Shown here in pieces: positions 61,901-64,000 of a DNA stretch of 64,000 nt. The stretch lies in contig OZ025215.1 in assembly GCA_964019055.1 (NCBI GenBank), positions 6,675,770 to 6,739,769 on the forward strand. Direction: 5' to 3'. The position numbers were made by a program, and so were the translations under genes. The DNA comes from Anthopleura xanthogrammica (taxonomy: Eukaryota; Cnidaria; Anthozoa; Actiniaria; Actiniidae). The notes under the pieces were generated by a model. The model was not told the origin of the DNA and searched no databases. It worked only from the letters and a program-made list of their open reading frames with translations. Every line of letters begins with the position of its first letter. Within the stretch, counting starts at the first letter, position 1.

Positions 61901-64000
61901 GTCCCAGTCGGAGATCAAGAAAGAAGTCATTGAAACAAGGAAATTGGACACAGGCAAATTTCTACAACAGGAAGAACCACGAACCATTCAGAAGGAAATC
62001 GTCAAACCAAATAGACTCACCATGCCCGTATTTGAGTCTCAAGCAGAGATCAAGAAAGAAGTCATTGAAACAAAGAAACTGGACACAGGCAAATTTCTGC
62101 AACAGGAAGAACCACGAACCATTCAGAAAGAAATCGTCAAACCAAATAGACTCACCATGCCCGTATTTGAGTCCAAGCCAGAAATCAAGAAAGAGGTCAT
62201 TGAAACAAAGAAACTGGACACAGGCAAATTTCTGCAACAGGAAGAACCACGAACCATTCAGAAAGAAATCGTCAAACCAAATAGACTCACCATGCCAGTA
62301 TTTGAGTCCCAGGCAGAAATCAAGAGAGAGGTCATTGAAACAAAGAAACTGGACACAGGCAAATTTCTGCAACAGGAAGAACCACGAACCATGCAGAAAC
62401 AAATCGTGAAACCTAATAGACTCACAATGCCGGTATTCGAATCCCAGGCAGAAATCAAGAAAGAGGTCGTTGAAACAAGAAAATTGGACACAGGAAACTT
62501 TCTTCAAATGGATGAACCACAAGCCGTGAAGAAAGAAATCGTTAAGCCAAATAGGCTTGCCATGCCGGTATTCCAGTCTCAAGCGGAAATCAAGAGAGAG
62601 GTCATTGAAACCAAAAAACTGGACACAACCAAATTTCTTCAACAGGAAGAACCACAAACTATGAAGAAAGAAAGTGTGAAACCAAATAGACTCACCATGC
62701 CAGTATTTGAGTCCAAGCCAGAAATCAAGAAAGAGGTAATTGAAACAAAGAAACTGGACACAGGCAAATTTCTACAACAGGAAGAACCACGAACCATTCA
62801 GAAAGAAATCGTCAAACCAAATAGACTCACCATGCCAGTATTTGAGTCCCAGGCAGAGATCAAGAGAGAGGTCATTGAAACAAAGAAACTGGACACAGGC
62901 AAATTTCTGCAACAGGAAGAACCACGAACCATGCAGAAAGAAATCGTGAAACCTAATAGACTCACCATGCCCGTATTTGAGTCCAAGCCAGAAATCAAGA
63001 AAGAGGTCCTTGAAACAAAGAAACTGGACACAGGCAAATTTCTACAACAGGAAGAACCAAGAACCATTCAGAAAGAAATCGTCAAACCAAATAGACTCAC
63101 CATGCCAGTATTTGAGTCCCAGGCAGAAATCAAGAGAGAGGTCATTGAAACAAAGAAACTGGACACAGGCAAATTTCTGCAACAAGAAGAACCACGAACC
63201 ATGCAGAAACTAATTGTGAAACCTAATAGACTCACAATGCCGGTATTCGAATCCCAGGCAGAAATCAAGAAAGAGGTCATTGAAACAAGGAAATTGGACA
63301 CAGGGAAATTCCTTCGAATGGAGGAACCACAAGCCGTGAAGAAAGAAATCGTTAAGCCAAATAGGCTTGCCATGCCGGTATTCCAGTCTCAAGCGGAAAT
63401 CAAGAGAGAGGTCATTGAAACCAAAAAACTGGACACAACCAAATTTCTTCAACAGGAAGAACCACGAACCATGCAGAAAGAAATCGTGAAACCTAATAGA
63501 CTCACCATGCCCGTATTTGAGTCCAAGCCAGAAATCAAGAAAGAGGTCATTGAAACAAAGAAACTGGACACAGGCAAATTTTTACAACAGGAAGAACCAC
63601 GAACCATTCAGAAAGAAATCGTCAAACCAAATAGACTCACCATGCCAGTATTTGAGTCCCAGGCAGAGATCAAGAGAGAGGTCATTGAAACAAAGAAACT
63701 GGACACAGGCAAATTTCTGCAACAGGAAGAACCACGAACCATGCAGAAAGAAATCGTGAAACCTAATAGACTCACCATGCCCGTATTTGAGTCCAAGCCA
63801 GAAATCAAGAAAGAGGTCATTGAAACAAAGAAACTGGACACAGGCAAATTTCTACAACAGGAAGAACCACGAACCATTCAGAAAGAAATCGTCAAACCAA
63901 ATAGACTCACCATGCCAGTATTTGAGTCCCAGGCAGAGATCAAGAGAGAGGTCATTGAAACAAAGAAACTGGACACAGGCAAATTTCTGCAACAGGAAGA
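58968..64000 (+). CDS. Gene 3: third giant repeat protein, giant exon, incomplete at window end
   Basis: The frame is open from the ATG at 58968 to the last base (1677 codons and two bases). The start MAFRITKQV parallels MAVRIKRQI of genes 1 and 2, and the ATG again has A at -3 and G at +4. A Thr-rich N-terminal region of about 195 residues follows, much shorter than in the paralogs and without clear internal repeats. Then come A-type units, mostly 45 residues (NRLTMPVFESQ, EIKKEVIETKKLD, TGKFLQQEEP). Two B-like inserts (KLQTEFI, near 59830 and 60655) link it to the other genes. No signal peptide or membrane segment is seen. Its 3' exons lie beyond the window. It is the same unrecognised family, with a probably similar structural role. 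Confidence 0.85.
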   Translation, partial: MAFRITKQVATPQDQYTHSWSDTDGKSTSRTRTFQDPTVRTYYTTKNGSRITSSDQITLNGEGISTTVAGRDSHLNSTTFTLSGDEPQDQRREILSKGTRYTTQVPTGFQYETTHQYHRGTNINADKQDRNNYQGRVVKTFYQNGNTTEQNDITTHMHERSSYTKNEMPNAKKLDHKRYQPTERELEPTWRDTNKPNRLTMPVFESQAEIKKEVIETRKLDRGKFLHQEERTIEREIAKPNRVAIPKFESQSEIKKEVIETNKLDNTRFQLNAEEQKPVIRGPVKRTKLQTEFITAYQEQENLQPASLAQNPKPNRIRLPDFQTQAFIRKEATASKKLNIPNFDSQVEIKKEVIETKKLDTGQFLQQEAQQTINKQIVQPNRLTMPVFESQAEIKKEVIETKKLDKGKFLQQEAQQTINKHIVQPNRLTMPVFESQSEIKKEVIETKKLEKGKFLQQEHPQPFRKQIVQPNRLTMPVFESKAEIKREVIETKKLDRGKFLHQEERTFEREIAKPNRVAIPKFESQAEIKKEVIETNKLDTTRFQLNAEEQKPVISGPVKRTKLQTEFIMNYQDQDNQEPATIRQAPKPNKITLPDFQSEAVIRKELIASKKLNIPHFHSQVEVKKEVIETKKLDNSKFLQPEEPKTMKKESVKPNRLTMPLFESQAEIKREVIESKKLDTGKFLQQEEPQTMKKEIVKPNRLAMPVFQSQAEIKKEVIETRKLDTGKFLQIEEPQAMRKEMVKPNRLAMPVFESQSEIKKEVIETRKLDTGKFLQQEEPRTIQKEIVKPNRLTMPVFESQAEIKKEVIETKKLDTGKFLQQEEPRTIQKEIVKPNRLTMPVFESKPEIKKEVIERKKLDTGKFLQQEEPRTIQKEIVKPNRLTMPVFESQAEIKREVIETKKLDTGKFLQQEEPRTMQKQIVKPNRLAMPVFQSQAEIKKEVIETRKLDTGKFLQIEEPQAMRKEMVKPNRLAMPVFESQSEIKKEVIETRKLDTGKFLQQEEPRTIQKEIVKPNRLTMPVFESQAEIKKEVIETKKLDTGKFLQQEEPRTIQKEIVKPNRLTMPVFESKPEIKKEVIETKKLDTGKFLQQEEPRTIQKEIVKPNRLTMPVFESQAEIKREVIETKKLDTGKFLQQEEPRTMQKQIVKPNRLTMPVFESQAEIKKEVVETRKLDTGNFLQMDEPQAVKKEIVKPNRLAMPVFQSQAEIKREVIETKKLDTTKFLQQEEPQTMKKESVKPNRLTMPVFESKPEIKKEVIETKKLDTGKFLQQEEPRTIQKEIVKPNRLTMPVFESQAEIKREVIETKKLDTGKFLQQEEPRTMQKEIVKPNRLTMPVFESKPEIKKEVLETKKLDTGKFLQQEEPRTIQKEIVKPNRLTMPVFESQAEIKREVIETKKLDTGKFLQQEEPRTMQKLIVKPNRLTMPVFESQAEIKKEVIETRKLDTGKFLRMEEPQAVKKEIVKPNRLAMPVFQSQAEIKREVIETKKLDTTKFLQQEEPRTMQKEIVKPNRLTMPVFESKPEIKKEVIETKKLDTGKFLQQEEPRTIQKEIVKPNRLTMPVFESQAEIKREVIETKKLDTGKFLQQEEPRTMQKEIVKPNRLTMPVFESKPEIKKEVIETKKLDTGKFLQQEEPRTIQKEIVKPNRLTMPVFESQAEIKREVIETKKLDTGKFLQQE
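59556..64000 (+). repeat. Gene 3 coding array, mostly 135-bp units (45 residues), about 33 in view
   Basis: Ten irregular units (59556-60929) include two long ones with the KLQTEFI insert and two truncated ones. From 60930 the Asn codon of NRL recurs every 135 bases to 63900 and beyond. Larger duplications are visible at 819 bp (59556 and 60375), 675 bp (61065 and 61740) and 810 bp (62415 and 63225). Confidence 0.93.

Overview
The window looks like animal nuclear DNA, probably from a marine invertebrate such as a cnidarian, although the species cannot be fixed from sequence alone. The evidence is AT-rich non-coding DNA, GT..AG introns with pyrimidine-rich acceptors, a TATA-type promoter, AATAAA signals, decayed CR1/L2-type LINE pieces, a tRNA-derived SINE and many foldback elements. 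I see no bacterial-style operon, RNA gene or CRISPR array.

The locus is a head-to-tail array of three paralogous plus-strand genes for giant, repeat-built proteins that I do not recognise. Gene 1 (leader exon from 163, ATG 259, stop 17195-17197) and gene 2 (exon 1 near 21361, ATG 25978, stop 52027-52029) share one architecture: a non-coding first exon, one giant exon, a 46-base mini-exon, a Gln/Thr-rich exon and a last coding exon of 7 bases. Phases match at every junction, so the two long open frames of each locus are exons of one gene. Predicted products are about 5193 and 8167 residues. Gene 3 (exon 1 near 55561, ATG 58968) stays open to the window end, with at least 1677 codons.

The giant exons hold an N-terminal Ser/Thr/Gln/His-rich region with four degenerate repeats. 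A very long, nearly Cys-free array of Pro/Glu/Lys/Val-rich units follows: about 45 units of exactly 225 bp in gene 1, about 85 of exactly 222 bp in gene 2, and about 33 mostly 135-bp units so far in gene 3. The 75- and 74-residue units divide into a 47-residue module A and a module B of 27-28. Gene 3 is nearly all A-type, with two B-like insertions. A second tandem repeat (147 bp, 49 residues) lies in the Gln/Thr-rich exon. No signal peptide or membrane segment is visible, so an intracellular, flexible, cytoskeletal or elastic role is a reasonable guess. It rests on composition only.

The non-coding parts are: gene 1 introns with two or three foldback insertions and a decayed LINE in the 3' region (17198-17560); a featureless spacer with small repeats (17560-21330); the gene 2 promoter and 4.4-kb leader intron, which contains a LINE 3' end (25380-25665); the gene 2-gene 3 spacer with a SINE (52610-52855); and the gene 3 promoter and 3.2-kb leader intron with nested inverted repeats (57362-58680). 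The main interest is the evolution of the arrays: unit length is fixed within a gene but differs between genes, blocks of 5-7 units are duplicated, and near-identical patches between paralogs suggest gene conversion.
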